A DNA stretch of 6,273 nucleotides from Candidatus Cloacimonadota bacterium (GTDB taxonomy: Bacteria > Cloacimonadota > Cloacimonadia > Cloacimonadales > Cloacimonadaceae), in the NCBI GenBank assembly GCA_028683635.1, contig JAQUHL010000126.1, forward strand, positions 1 to 6,273, read 5' to 3'. The position numbers and the translations under genes are program-made. Shown here piece after piece: positions 6,233 to 6,273 of this stretch (within the stretch, counting starts at the first letter, position 1; each line of letters opens with the position of its first letter). The notes beneath the pieces were generated by a model. It searched no databases, was not told the origin of the DNA, and saw only the letters and a list, made by a program, of their open reading frames with translations.

Positions 6233-6273
6233 TCACTCCTGCTGCATGGCAAACACCTTGTCCGGATCCCAAT
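6233..6273 (-). CDS. Possible C-terminal end of a minus-strand gene entering from the right
   Basis: On the minus strand the frame reads WDPDKVFAMQQE and then TGA (6235-6233). The 12 residues have a natural soluble-protein composition, and the dispersed palindrome at 6215-6228 begins right after the stop, as such elements commonly do. The fragment is far too short to assign a family. The other minus-strand frames are also open here, so this is only a suggestion that a gene ends at this point. Confidence 0.35.
   Translation of the reverse strand, partial: WDPDKVFAMQQE

Overview
The window looks like a chromosomal segment from an uncultured-type Gram-negative bacterium of the FCB group (Fibrobacterota-Chlorobiota-Bacteroidota). 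Cloacimonadota-like is my best guess. The main reason is a large secreted multidomain beta-sandwich protein ending in a FlgD-like 'PNPF...SGIYLCRM' tail. Its domain mix (jelly-roll, CARDB, carboxypeptidase-regulatory-like repeats, C-terminal sorting-type tail) is characteristic of that group. The phylum call is inference from protein style, not a database match.

Left half (1-3239, minus strand): three tightly packed signal-transduction genes transcribed leftward. First is a membrane histidine kinase with a periplasmic substrate-binding (Venus flytrap, SBP_bac_3-type) sensor domain (3218-1506). Next is a stand-alone CheY-like receiver (1504-1118). Last is a receiver-PAS-histidine kinase (from 1121, running off the left edge with its ATPase domain out of view). 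Spacing is 1 nt between the first two genes and an ATGA overlap between the second and third. Each gene has a good Shine-Dalgarno, so this is almost certainly one operon encoding a multi-step phosphorelay. No DNA-binding or enzymatic output domain is visible inside the window.

Centre (about 3219-3422): a divergent intergenic region with weak promoter candidates for both directions and a 10-bp-spaced TTGAC direct repeat.

Right of centre (3423-5603, plus strand): the secreted surface or adhesin-like protein, 726 aa from the best start. It has a signal peptide, an N-terminal beta-sandwich, a CARDB domain, a middle domain I cannot name, two carboxypeptidase-regulatory-like domains and the C-terminal tail.

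Right end (5604-6273): about 630 bases without a convincing gene but full of small palindromes and repeats. There are three copies of TCTGTAACA in alternating orientation that can form two mutually exclusive hairpins, a perfect ACAGGCT-AA-AGCCTGT palindrome, a four-unit heptamer tandem repeat (GAAYGGT-type), and a run of three palindromes near 6134-6228. This resembles an intergenic dump of REP-like or dispersed palindromic elements. The last 41 bases may hold the C-terminal end of another minus-strand gene.

I did not find an unambiguous new system. The best leads are the output-less phosphorelay operon facing a secreted protein gene, and the alternative-pairing repeat cluster downstream of it.
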